NCBI GenBank assembly: GCA_036567965.1 | Contig: DATCTN010000021.1 | Coordinates: forward strand, 72,906 to 136,905 | Reading direction: 5' to 3' | Origin: Candidatus Kryptoniota bacterium | GTDB taxonomy: Bacteria > Bacteroidota > Ignavibacteria > Kryptoniales > JAKASW01 | Length of the DNA stretch: 64,000 bases | Part shown: positions 46,917 through 55,699 of the stretch, piece after piece | How positions within the stretch are numbered: the first letter of the stretch is position 1 | Layout: each line of letters opens with the position of its first letter | Position numbers and translations under genes: made by a program | Notes under the pieces: model-generated | The model's input: the letters and a program-made list of their open reading frames with translations, nothing else | What the model was told of the DNA's origin: nothing | Databases searched by the model: none

Positions 46917-48371
46917 GTGAAGGAATCATCACTGACGATCCCGAGGAGGCGTGGTATGCCCGGTCCTGTATGCAACGGATCGGGTTGCGGCGGGCCCGAA
47001 CAGCTGGACTGCACTGACGCAAGGAGTGGATCATACCGCCCAGGAATAAATCGGGGAATCCGCCGGATCTCCCGACTGCTTCTCTTATCTCTCGCCGCAC
47101 TTGGTGGCATTTATTCTGTTGATGCTGCCCGCGCGCAGACGTTGAGCGGCAGGTTCGTCACGACTTTCTACTCATACCAGCAATACGACACGACCGGCGC
47201 ATCCAAGCTTAGCCTGCGCGGATTTGAAGCACTGCAGCTTAATTTTGGGCAAGGGAATTATCAGTTGCATACATACCTCCTCGGTACAACCGATTTCATC
47301 ACGAGTCAACCTGGCGATCCTCGGCTCCGTGCGGGCAATCTCTATATCGAGGGACGAAACATCGGCGACTTCCTCACTTTGAAACTTGGAAGGCAGCCGA
47401 CATTCCAGAGAGTGGGCGTGTCATCATTCGACGGGCTGAGCGCGGATGCGAAGTTCCTTGACAATAAGATTACTGTCTCCGCGTTCGGTGGAGCGCTGCC
47501 TCCCACTGATGAGAACTTTAATTTGAACTCCTCACCGAAGGACAACTTGCTTTACGGCGCCCAAGCCTACTACTCGCCGTTCGACAATTTTCGTGTAGGA
47601 GGCGCATATGTTGACAGGAACTTCAAACCAGACAGCTACTGGGCTGTCAGACGCGATACTCTGAACGCTCCTGACGACAGCAGACTTGTTTATATTGATC
47701 CGACATCTGTAGCAAGTGAGTTCGTGTCTGGCGATATGTTCTACTACAACCAGCAGGTGTCAGGTTACCTGAGGCTCGATTACGATTTGAACTTTGACGA
47801 ATTCAACAGGACGGAAGCATCGTTCAGATATTCACCCACAATAAGCGTCTCCGCAAATGTCGAATATTTCCATCGTGATTCGAGGCTGCCTTTCAACTCA
47901 ATCTTTTCAGTTTTCGACCATAGTGGTACAGACGAGTATGATGCGGGACTTACGTACATGTTTACGAGAGATATGAGTGCGTTCGGCTCGATAAGCAAGA
48001 TTTTTTACGCGGGCGACAATTCAACCCAATTCACGATCGGGACGAACATCTATCTTTTTTCTCTTAACTTCTCGCATAACGACGGCTTCGCGGGACAGCT
48101 GAACGGACTCAGCGCTCAGCTGATTTATCCGCTCCTCGATCGCAAGGTGATGCTCATCGGTTCAGCGTCTGCAACTGACTACAAGATTCTGCAATCCCTC
48201 TCCTCGACGAACCGACTCTATACCGGCGAGCTCGGGATTTCCTATCGTCCGTTTAACCTTCTATCGCTCGATGTTCAAGGACAATATCTGCAGGATCCGG
48301 TTTACAAAAACGATTTCAGGGGATACCTGCGGGCGAACTACTACTTCTTCGACAATCTCGGTGCTCGTTGA
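46917..48371 (+). CDS. Outer-membrane beta-barrel protein of a porin-cytochrome conduit
   Basis: 484 residues. After a long N-terminal leader (see finding) a hydrophobic signal LLLLSLAALGG ends VDAARAQ (about residue 73). The rest has alternating aromatic/polar strands (FVTTFYSYQQY, YLRLDYDLNFDEF, FRYSPTISVSANVEYF) and no globular motif, as in outer-membrane barrels of about 20-26 strands. It is followed by two multiheme cytochromes, the layout of porin-cytochrome electron conduits. Start GTG 46917 has AAGGAAGG upstream, but the 49-residue leader before the signal is unusual. Confidence 0.75.
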   Translation: MKESSLTIPRRRGMPGPVCNGSGCGGPEQLDCTDARSGSYRPGINRGIRRISRLLLLSLAALGGIYSVDAARAQTLSGRFVTTFYSYQQYDTTGASKLSLRGFEALQLNFGQGNYQLHTYLLGTTDFITSQPGDPRLRAGNLYIEGRNIGDFLTLKLGRQPTFQRVGVSSFDGLSADAKFLDNKITVSAFGGALPPTDENFNLNSSPKDNLLYGAQAYYSPFDNFRVGGAYVDRNFKPDSYWAVRRDTLNAPDDSRLVYIDPTSVASEFVSGDMFYYNQQVSGYLRLDYDLNFDEFNRTEASFRYSPTISVSANVEYFHRDSRLPFNSIFSVFDHSGTDEYDAGLTYMFTRDMSAFGSISKIFYAGDNSTQFTIGTNIYLFSLNFSHNDGFAGQLNGLSAQLIYPLLDRKVMLIGSASATDYKILQSLSSTNRLYTGELGISYRPFNLLSLDVQGQYLQDPVYKNDFRGYLRANYYFFDNLGAR

Positions 48372-48382
48372 TGGAGGTGCAC

Positions 48383-49642
48383 ATGAAAAGTTTCAGATCG
48401 TTCGGAATCGTCGGGCTGGTCGCGCTTCTGTCAATTTCCAATCTAATTGCTTCGAAGGACGCGCCGGCGGTCGATAATTCCAAACTCATAAAGTTCTCAC
48501 ACAGTAAACATGTGAATGATGTCGGCGTCGCATGCGCAGATTGCCATACCGCAGTGACGTCCAGCTCGAAAGAGACCGATTTCCTTCTGCCCACGATGGA
48601 AACGTGCTACACTTGCCACGATCAATCGTCGACAAGCTGCACATTCTGTCACACTTCGTCGGATTCAACAACCTATCAGGATTTTGTTCAGACGAAAAGT
48701 GAAGTCTACTTCTCCCACAAACAGCATGCAGGCGACCTAAAGTTGAAGTGCGAGACTTGTCACCAGGGATTGGATAAAGTCGCCTACTCGTCTGAAGATC
48801 CCGATGCGCTCCCGAAAATGGAGCTCTGCACGGTATGCCACGGTCAGGGAGAGACCAATGTTGATGTAAAAAAAGTGGAGCATGCGGTCGTAGCTGCGCC
48901 CGGTGCCTGCGAGAACTGCCACAAGGATCTTACGAAACTTGTGCCGGCGAGTCACCGCCAACCGGATTTCCGCACGCAGCATAAGGACTTTGTGAATGCG
49001 AGCGGACCACAGAACGATTGCAAATCTTGCCACTCGTCGACGTCTTGTCAGGAATGCCATGACGCCTCCAACATGGCGAAGGATCTGACTCCCGGCCAGC
49101 TTTACGTACCGTCTACACCCTCGCTTTCGCCTCTCACGACTCATAAGAATACCACCGAGGAACGCGTCCATCCGATGGACTATAGATTCACGCATTCCAT
49201 CGACGCTAAGGGGCGCGAGAGCAACTGCTACACATGCCATGACGAGAGGACCTTCTGCGTGCAGTGCCACTCGTCCGAGGCAAACGGCGAGCGCATCAAA
49301 CCGGTGTGGCATGATGGAGGAGATTTTATCACTTTCGGGGTCGGAAGCGGAGGCGGGAGACATGCTCAGTACGCACGAAAAGATATCGAGAGTTGCGCGA
49401 GCTGTCACGACTCGCAGGGTGCCGATCCCACGTGCATAACCTGCCACAACGATCCTGACGGCATTCGAGGAAACGATCCGAAAACCCATCCAGCTTTCTT
49501 CATGCACGATGTTGAAGGGAACTGGCACACAGATGCTGGATCCGTTTGTTACACATGCCACACCGATGCCAACGCCCATCCGGGTGGAAGACCCGGTATA
49601 GGCTTCTGTGGCTACTGCCACGGCAGCAAACCGGGAGACTGA
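48383..49642 (+). CDS. 14-heme periplasmic cytochrome c
   Basis: 419 residues. ATG 48383 is chosen because GGAGGTG lies just upstream, and a signal peptide ends near NLIAS. Fourteen CxxCH sites are visible, including CADCH, CYTCH, CTFCH, CETCH, CTVCH, CENCH, CKSCH, CQECH, CYTCH, CVQCH, CASCH, CITCH, CYTCH and CGYCH. It lacks a lipobox, so a soluble periplasmic or barrel-inserted location is likely. The start overlaps the barrel gene's stop region within 12 bases. Confidence 0.9.
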   Translation: MKSFRSFGIVGLVALLSISNLIASKDAPAVDNSKLIKFSHSKHVNDVGVACADCHTAVTSSSKETDFLLPTMETCYTCHDQSSTSCTFCHTSSDSTTYQDFVQTKSEVYFSHKQHAGDLKLKCETCHQGLDKVAYSSEDPDALPKMELCTVCHGQGETNVDVKKVEHAVVAAPGACENCHKDLTKLVPASHRQPDFRTQHKDFVNASGPQNDCKSCHSSTSCQECHDASNMAKDLTPGQLYVPSTPSLSPLTTHKNTTEERVHPMDYRFTHSIDAKGRESNCYTCHDERTFCVQCHSSEANGERIKPVWHDGGDFITFGVGSGGGRHAQYARKDIESCASCHDSQGADPTCITCHNDPDGIRGNDPKTHPAFFMHDVEGNWHTDAGSVCYTCHTDANAHPGGRPGIGFCGYCHGSKPGD

Positions 49643-49644
49643 CA

Positions 49645-50532
49645 ATGAAAAACCGTTTGAGATTCTTCCTAGCTATCCTGATCGCTGCGGCATTCGGAGC
49701 TTGTAGCAAACTGCAGAATAACGCACTCGCGCCTGTCCAATCGACCGGCGACATTCATCCGGCTGGCTGGACTCTGATTACCTCTCCGAATTTTCATGGG
49801 AAGTACATCAAGACAAACAAATACGACTTGAGCACATGTGAATCCTGCCACGGAACTGATCTTAAAGGGGGGATGACGCAGAAGTCGTGCTACAAATGCC
49901 ATGACGGCGCGTCCGGACCTCTCTCCTGCAACACGTGTCACGGAAGCAACCTTAATCCGGCGCCGCCTTCGGATCTGGCAGGCGACACGCTGACCTCGGC
50001 CGCTGGAGTTGGAGCGCACCAATCGCACCTTGCCGGTAGCGACTTTCTTTCTTCTGTCCAGTGCTCTTCATGTCATATCGTGCCACAAAGCGCGGCTCCG
50101 GGCGTTCATCCTGCCGGTACCGGAAAGGCTTTGATCGTTTTTTCAAATGTGGCAGTCACACAAACAAACACACCAGGGTCACGTTATTACGACAGCACAA
50201 TGGCGACGATTCGCCCGGTTCCTTCTTTCAATCCGCAGACTCTGCAATGTTCGAACACTTATTGCCACGGCAATTTCAAGGGCGGCAATAATTTCACACC
50301 TACCTGGACAAGTGTGGGCATGAATCAAGATGCTTGCGGGACATGTCATGGTACAGCGTCGAATCCGGCTCCATCGACATCAATTCATGAAGGCGCTGTA
50401 TATCAGGGACCATCGTCTCAGAATTGTTACTTCTGTCACGAGCCGATGATGGGTCCCAACGGTATCCAGGACAGCTCCATGCATGTTACCGGCCAGCTCA
50501 CGCTCTATGGGAGACAGGTAAGCGAGTGGTGA
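49645..50532 (+). CDS. 7-heme cytochrome c lipoprotein
   Basis: 295 residues. ATG 49645 is chosen because the lipoprotein leader AAAFGAC (Cys about residue 20) follows it. Six CxxCH sites and one CX4CH site (CSNTYCH) are visible. The mix of CxxCH and CxxxxCH motifs is a mark of the Geobacter-type CxxxxCH cytochrome group. Lipid anchoring with the preceding barrel suggests a surface-exposed terminal electron donor. It ends the cytochrome operon, just before a terminator. Confidence 0.88.
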   Translation: MKNRLRFFLAILIAAAFGACSKLQNNALAPVQSTGDIHPAGWTLITSPNFHGKYIKTNKYDLSTCESCHGTDLKGGMTQKSCYKCHDGASGPLSCNTCHGSNLNPAPPSDLAGDTLTSAAGVGAHQSHLAGSDFLSSVQCSSCHIVPQSAAPGVHPAGTGKALIVFSNVAVTQTNTPGSRYYDSTMATIRPVPSFNPQTLQCSNTYCHGNFKGGNNFTPTWTSVGMNQDACGTCHGTASNPAPSTSIHEGAVYQGPSSQNCYFCHEPMMGPNGIQDSSMHVTGQLTLYGRQVSEW

Positions 50533-50584
50533 ATTGAAGTAAGTGAGAATGTAGTTCAGCATTCCTGAGAGCTCAAGATTTGCC

Positions 50585-50628
50585 AGCCGGGAGAAGGTGG
50601 ATAGCTCCCGGCTTCTTCTTTTTCCCCT
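50585..50628 (+). terminator. Rho-independent terminator of the cytochrome operon
   Basis: A perfect 9-bp stem AGCCGGGAG (50585-50593) / CTCCCGGCT (50605-50613) with an 11-base loop, followed by TTCTTCTTTTTCCCC. Confidence 0.85.
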
Positions 50629-50733
50629 TTAAATCTCAAGAAAGACATCAGCAGTCCCAATTTTTCGTGAATTTTCATTTCCTCAATGCTACATTGAACG
50701 TAAGAAGTCACTAAAACAATTTGAAAGGTACAG

Positions 50734-51546
50734 TTGAAGAATCTTGATGAAGTGAAAGGCTGGCTCGTCGATCTTGATGGGACACTCTACGTGGGCGACG
50801 CGGCTTTGCCGGGAGCGGTCGAGTTTGTACATGGTCTTCACTCGGGCGGCAAACACTTCCGATTTGTGTCGAATACTACGATCCAATCGAGGAATCAAAT
50901 CGCCAGGAAAATGAGTGAGATGGGAATTGAGGCAAGGCCGGGGGAAATCTTCACTGCGTCTTCCGCCGCTGCCGAACTTCTGCGAAGCTTCGATGGTGTG
51001 AAATGTTATTTCGCGGTCGCCGACGAGCTTATGGAGGAGTTCGAAGGAATCAGCGAGTCAGAAACTCATCCCGATTACGTTGTGGTCGGCGACATCAGCG
51101 GGGCAATGACATTCGAGGAGTTGAACAAGATTTTCGGACTTTTGATGGGCGGAGCAGAGCTGATCGCGCTTCAGAAGAACCGCTTTTTCAGGGGGACACA
51201 GGGATTACAAATAGACGCCGGTGCATTCGTCGCGGCACTCGAATACGCCACGGGCAAGCAGGCGAGAATCATCGGCAAACCGTCCAGGCAATTCTTCAAT
51301 CTCGCAGTCCACGATATTAGGGTCGAAGCCGGCGAGCGATGGCTGTCCGCAGATTTCGCGATGATTGGAGATGACATCGAGTCCGACATAAAAGGCGCCT
51401 CAGAGGCTGGACTTGTCAGCGTACTGGTGAAAACAGGGAAGTTCAACGACTCCTACAGCGAGCACTTCGGCATTGTTCCGGACTTTTCATTCAATTCGAT
51501 CAAAGAGCTGTCCGATTCGCTTCGAAGTGGTTTCAACAATTTGTAG
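50734..51546 (+). CDS. HAD-IIA family hydrolase (NagD/LHPP-like)
   Basis: 270 residues. The nucleophile motif is GWLVDLDGTLYVGD, motif II is FVSNTTIQSRNQI, and motif III/IV is AMIGDDIESDIKGASEAG preceded by IGKPSRQFF. The cap size fits HAD-IIA enzymes that dephosphorylate sugar phosphates or phosphohistidine/pyrophosphate. The TTG start follows GAAAGGTACAG. Only a poor promoter candidate lies upstream. Confidence 0.9.
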   Translation: MKNLDEVKGWLVDLDGTLYVGDAALPGAVEFVHGLHSGGKHFRFVSNTTIQSRNQIARKMSEMGIEARPGEIFTASSAAAELLRSFDGVKCYFAVADELMEEFEGISESETHPDYVVVGDISGAMTFEELNKIFGLLMGGAELIALQKNRFFRGTQGLQIDAGAFVAALEYATGKQARIIGKPSRQFFNLAVHDIRVEAGERWLSADFAMIGDDIESDIKGASEAGLVSVLVKTGKFNDSYSEHFGIVPDFSFNSIKELSDSLRSGFNNL

Positions 51547-51610
51547 CGTTACATCTTGACTCTCGATGTGATTAATAAGAACTGGTTTCCCACCGAATGA
51601 ACGACTAATT

Positions 51611-52246
51611 TTGAAAGACCCCATGAGCAATCTAACTGTAATCGATCATCCGTTGATAAAACGGGACATTACCATTCTAAGGGACAAGTCGACCTCAAGC
51701 GAAGATTTCAGAATAGTCTTGAGAAGACTTGCATCGCTGATGGTGTATGAGGTGACGAAAGACCTTAAACTGGTCAATCACTCAATCGACACTCCGTTGG
51801 AAAGGACGACCGGGCATTTGATATCAGATCAGGTGATACTGGTGCCGGTTCTTCGGGCCGGTCTCGGTATGCTTGAAGCCTATCTCAGTTTCATTCCTAA
51901 CGCGAAGGTCGGCCACATCGGACTTTATCGCGACGAGACGACGCTGAAACCGGTGGACTACTATGCCAAGTTCCCCCCGAATCTTTCGGGCAGCAAAGTG
52001 ATCCTGATCGATCCGATGTTGGCGACAGGAGGAAGCGCCTCGGAGGCGGTCAAATATCTAAAAGAGCGTGAAGCCAACGACATCAGGCTGAATTGTGTTG
52101 TCGCGGCACCGGAGGGAGTGAGATTGCTCGAGAAGAATCATCCGGAAGTACGAATTTATGCGGCCGTGCTCGACCGTGAGTTAAACAAAAACGGATACAT
52201 CCTTCCCGGACTAGGAGACGCCGGGGACCGGATATTCGGCACTTGA
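51611..52246 (+). CDS. upp: Uracil phosphoribosyltransferase
   Basis: Pyrimidine salvage enzyme making UMP from uracil and PRPP. 211 residues. The opening MSNLTVIDHPLIKRDITILRDK is typical, the PRPP loop is LIDPMLATGGSASEAV, and the uracil-binding end GLGDAGDR is intact. ATG 51623 may be the real start rather than TTG 51611. Ribosome-binding site not obvious. Confidence 0.95.
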   Translation: MKDPMSNLTVIDHPLIKRDITILRDKSTSSEDFRIVLRRLASLMVYEVTKDLKLVNHSIDTPLERTTGHLISDQVILVPVLRAGLGMLEAYLSFIPNAKVGHIGLYRDETTLKPVDYYAKFPPNLSGSKVILIDPMLATGGSASEAVKYLKEREANDIRLNCVVAAPEGVRLLEKNHPEVRIYAAVLDRELNKNGYILPGLGDAGDRIFGT

Positions 52247-52274
52247 CGGTGGCTGTTTGCATTGGGGGATTGGA

Positions 52275-53026
52275 ATGAGCCAGGAAAGGGACGACAAGGT
52301 TTACAGATTCGGAGACGACAACCTCCTCTCGAATGTCATCACTAAGAACGAGCTGCGTGATTGTTATGACAGGTTCCATGAGAAATCGGAATTTGTCTAC
52401 TACCATAATAAGACAACCCGTAAGTTCCTGACTGTACTTCTCAGGAAAGCGCGAGTGAGGGCTGGCTCGTCGGTTCTTGATGTCGGTTGCGCAGTGGGAT
52501 TTTATACGGAACAGATGCGTCGACTCGGATTTCAATCTGTCGGTCTGGACATCAGTCGGGTCGGCATTCTGCGGGGGCGTGAGAAATACCCTGCGTCTCT
52601 CTTCTTTGTCGGTGATGCGGCTGACATGCCGATCAACGATCGGTCATTCGACGCGATATTCATGCTCGGTTGCAGTCTGACCAATACGCGCGATATTCAA
52701 GCGATCCAAATTTATTTGAACAGACTTATGAAGTTTGTTCGCGACGATACGATGGAGTTCTGATACTGATCGGAGGGACGGATTTTTCCGGAAGGGTTGC
52801 GCCGACTTCTGAATGGATCTACCACCGGTACGCCGAGATATTGAAGATCATCGACCCGGACTCAGTGGACGCGGAAGGCCCGTTCATCATGAACTTGAAA
52901 CTTCTCTCACGTCTTGGTTTCCTGGCGCTTAATGCAGGTTTCGGTTTCGCGGCAAGGATATTTGGCAGACGAAGAACTTGGAGTGTCGTTTACTTCATCA
53001 GAAAAAGAAAATCACCCGGCAAATAA
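52275..53026 (+). pseudogene. SAM-dependent methyltransferase interrupted by a 5-bp tandem duplication
   Basis: ATG 52275 with a GGGGGA upstream opens a class I methyltransferase (VLDVGCAVGFYTEQ, VGLDISRVGILRG, VGDAADMPINDRSFD). At 52744-52753 the sequence ACGAT occurs twice in tandem. The first frame ends two codons later in a stop, while the remainder (GVLILIGGTDFSGRV to the end at 53026) continues in another frame. Removing one ACGAT restores RDDGVLILIGG and a single 249-residue protein. The gene is therefore broken as read, by a slippage-like event or a sequence error. Confidence 0.85.
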
Positions 53027-53743
53027 TCTTCCGCCCAGGTAGGTGGCTGCCGCGGCAAGTCCGCCGATTGCCATGCTTTCGAGCCCGCTGCGAAGAAAGT
53101 TCTTTCCGGTTACGACAGTCTTTGCCGCACCAACACCAAAAAGGACACTCAGAGTTATCGCGATGCTCAGGGTGAGACCCGGCACTGGCTGCATGAACAT
53201 GTAAGGGATTATCGGCATCAACGCGCCGAATGCGTACGCGCCCCCGGTTGCAATCCCGGACTTCGTCGGTGAAATGGTATTATCCATAGAGAGGCCCAAC
53301 TCTTCCCGCATCATAATATCTACCCATCTTTTCTTGTCGGATGTGATATGCGAAACAATCTTCTCCAGCATTTCGTCTTTGAATCCTTTTGCACTGTATA
53401 TTTCCCTTATCTCTTCGCGTTCAATATCGGGAAATTTATCGACCTCATATCCTTCGCGGCTCATTTCACCTTTATAATATTCTATTTGTGATTTGGTCGA
53501 GAGGTATGCTCCGAGCGCCATCGATATTGTACCTCCGATAAGCTCGGCTAGTCCTGCCACAAGAATCACACTGCTCTTCACGCCGGCGCCGTTCACTCCT
53601 GAAGCTACCGCGAACGCCGCCACGAGGCCGTCGTTCGCACCGAACACTAACTCTCTGATTATGTTTCCGCCGGGGATATGTAACGCCTCGGTATGCGACG
53701 GCGTGTTGCTCAGAACCCTTCCTCTCCAAGACCATTTCGCCAT
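53012..53743 (-). CDS. VIT1/CCC1-family iron/manganese transporter
   Basis: 243 residues with four to five membrane helices. Early segment RELVFGANDGLVAAFAVASGV, then GGTISMALGAYLSTKSQ with the conserved glycine-rich loop, a soluble acidic metal-binding region (about 100-160), and the C-terminal pair YAFGALMPIIPYMF and TGKNFLRSGLESMAIGG. The family exports Fe(II) or Mn(II) from the cytosol. It overlaps the broken methyltransferase convergently by 15 bases. Confidence 0.9.
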   Translation of the reverse strand: MAKWSWRGRVLSNTPSHTEALHIPGGNIIRELVFGANDGLVAAFAVASGVNGAGVKSSVILVAGLAELIGGTISMALGAYLSTKSQIEYYKGEMSREGYEVDKFPDIEREEIREIYSAKGFKDEMLEKIVSHITSDKKRWVDIMMREELGLSMDNTISPTKSGIATGGAYAFGALMPIIPYMFMQPVPGLTLSIAITLSVLFGVGAAKTVVTGKNFLRSGLESMAIGGLAAAATYLGGRLFAG

Positions 53744-53917
53744 AACCGTCCTTTTTCATCAATTTATGTTTAAAAGTGCGTCGGAAAAAACAAAACCTGA
53801 AATTTCCGTTGCTCTTGATCTACGTGGACCGGCGAGATTGCCGGGCTACCTGACGGGGCACTCATACGGGGTGACTGAAGCCTATGAAAGTGAGTCGCTA
53901 CCTGCTTTGGGGTTACC

Positions 53918-53948
53918 TTGACTGAATTGCGCCACTTTGTTATATTAA
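53918..53948 (+). promoter_or_regulatory. Candidate promoter of the rplM-rpsI genes
   Basis: TTG at 53918-53920, exactly 20 bases, then TATATTAA at 53941-53948. The -7 sequence and spacing are identical to those ahead of the serine palmitoyltransferase-like gene. The start codon is 25 bases downstream. Confidence 0.55.
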
Positions 53949-53972
53949 AAGTCAAAAGTTGGAGAAAGAAAA

Positions 53973-54413
53973 TTGTCCGCTGAGTACAAAACGAAGAGCT
54001 TCAAGAGAGAAGATGTCGAGCAGAAGTGGTACGTTGTCGACGCGAACGGAAAGACTCTGGGGCGCCTGGCCACAAAAATAGCGTCGCTCCTGAGAGGTAA
54101 AACGAAATCCAGGTTCACTCCTCACAACGACACCGGGGATTTTGTTGTTGTAGTGAACGCGGGAAAAGTTAGAGTGAGCGGGAAGAAATCCGAGACAAAG
54201 GTTTATTTCCATTATACCGGATACCCCGGTGGCGCGACTTATGTCAGTTATAAAGAACTAATCCAGAGAAAACCCGAGACGGTAATCGAGCACGCGGTGA
54301 AAGGGATGCTTCCAAAGAACCGGTTGGGAGCCCAATTGTTTACGAAACTTAAAGTCTACTCCGGTCCGGAACACCCGCACTCGGCGCAGAAGCCTACCAC
54401 GCTAGAGATATAA
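53973..54413 (+). CDS. rplM: 50S ribosomal protein L13
   Basis: 146 residues, full length. The segments [34 protein letters not shown] and [12 protein letters not shown] are typical. TTG start with GGAGAAAGAA upstream. Followed by rpsI after 12 bases, the usual pair. Confidence 0.98.
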   Translation: MSAEYKTKSFKREDVEQKWYVVDANGKTLGRLATKIASLLRGKTKSRFTPHNDTGDFVVVVNAGKVRVSGKKSETKVYFHYTGYPGGATYVSYKELIQRKPETVIEHAVKGMLPKNRLGAQLFTKLKVYSGPEHPHSAQKPTTLEI

Positions 54414-54425
54414 TCAGGAGATTTA

Positions 54426-54824
54426 ATGGCATCAGTTCAAATCAAGCTGGCTGCAGTTGGAAGAAGGAAGACCTCGACCGCCAGAGTTCGTCTGGTTCCC
54501 GGGTCGGGAAAGATATTTGTGAACAACCAACCTCACTTCGAGTATTTCCCGGTCGTGTCTGTTCAGAACGAGCTCTTCAAGGCCTTCGAGGCGACAGAGT
54601 CACAAGGAAAGTATGATGTGTTCGCCATAGTAGCAGGCGGAGGACTTTCAGGTCAGGCAGGTGCAATGAAGCTTGCAATTGCGAGGGCACTCCTGAAGGA
54701 AGGCGAAGAGTTGCGTCCGAGACTGCGTGCGGCAGGAGTGTTGACGCGCGATCCCCGGATGGTCGAGCGAAAGAAGTACGGTCGCAAGAAAGCGCGCAAA
54801 CGCTTCCAGTGGACCAAGCGTTAA
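54426..54824 (+). CDS. rpsI: 30S ribosomal protein S9
   Basis: 132 residues, full length, ending in the conserved basic tail KKYGRKKARKRFQWTKR. The N-terminal GRRKTSTARV and the GGGLSGQAGA core are intact. CAGGAG lies just before the ATG. Confidence 0.98.
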   Translation: MASVQIKLAAVGRRKTSTARVRLVPGSGKIFVNNQPHFEYFPVVSVQNELFKAFEATESQGKYDVFAIVAGGGLSGQAGAMKLAIARALLKEGEELRPRLRAAGVLTRDPRMVERKKYGRKKARKRFQWTKR

Positions 54825-54844
54825 TCAAGTAAAACAAAAGAGCA

Positions 54845-54909
54845 TACCTCCCGATTCGCGCGGTGGTGTGGCGCCGTCGGCGCCATTCCGCGGGGAAAAG
54901 ACGGAGGTA
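54845..54909 (+). ncRNA. Structured 5' leader of rpsB (candidate S2-type leader)
   Basis: Three nested helices fold the leader: TACCTCC (54845-54851) with GGAGGTA (54903-54909), CGCGG (54859-54863) with CCGCG (54888-54892), and GGCGCC (54870-54875) with GGCGCC (54879-54884) around a GTC loop. No U-run follows, so it is not a simple terminator. Ribosomal protein genes often carry such leaders for autoregulation; binding of S2 here is inferred. Confidence 0.55.
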
Positions 54910-54934
54910 GAAGAATTAAACCAAAGGAGCTACA

Positions 54935-55699
54935 ATGTCTAGAGTGTCGATCGAAGCACTTCTCTCATCGGGCGCCCATTTCGGACACCTGACCCGCCGC
55001 TGGGATCCCAAAATGAAGCCATACATTTTCATGGAGCGTAACGGCATCCACATCATCGATCTCCGCCAGACGCAGCGATTGATCGACGATGCATGCGAAG
55101 CGGTTGCGAACCTTGCCGCAGAAGGAAAGAAAGTCCTGCTGGTGGGGACAAAGAAACAGGCGCGCGACATAATCAAGCAGCAGGCAGAACGAGCCGGCGT
55201 CCATTACGTCACGGAGCGATGGCTCGGAGGTATGCTGACGAATTTCAGCACGATCCGCAAAAGCGTGCGGCGATTGCAGCATATTGAAAAGATGGAGACG
55301 GACAATACGATCGATAGCCTGACTAAGAAAGAAGGCCTTCATCTCAAAAGAGAAAAAGAAAAACTCGAAAGGACGTTATCGGGTGTCAGGGATATGAACA
55401 AACTCCCTGGCGCGATCTTTGTCGTCGACATAAAGAAAGAACATATTGCAGTCAAAGAAGCAGAACGACTGGGTATTCCCATCTTCGCGATGGTTGATAC
55501 CAACTGCGATCCGGATCCCATCGACTACGTCATCCCATCTAACGATGACGCGGTAAAGGCAATCGAGGTCGTGTTGAAAGCGCTGACTGAGGCGTATATA
55601 GAGGGAACTCAGCGCACGAAAGATGGAAAAGTTGAAGAGATGATGGAGCGGTCGGCTGACGCGGCCGGAAGCTCTGCCAAAGCAGAAAGCGGAAATTGA
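54935..55699 (+). CDS. rpsB: 30S ribosomal protein S2
   Basis: 254 residues. Opening [31 protein letters not shown], the [11 protein letters not shown] loop and [20 protein letters not shown] are all conserved. AAAGGAG sits just before the ATG. The stop abuts tsf (4-base overlap if TTG 55696 is used), the standard rpsB-tsf operon. Confidence 0.98.
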   Translation: MSRVSIEALLSSGAHFGHLTRRWDPKMKPYIFMERNGIHIIDLRQTQRLIDDACEAVANLAAEGKKVLLVGTKKQARDIIKQQAERAGVHYVTERWLGGMLTNFSTIRKSVRRLQHIEKMETDNTIDSLTKKEGLHLKREKEKLERTLSGVRDMNKLPGAIFVVDIKKEHIAVKEAERLGIPIFAMVDTNCDPDPIDYVIPSNDDAVKAIEVVLKALTEAYIEGTQRTKDGKVEEMMERSADAAGSSAKAESGN

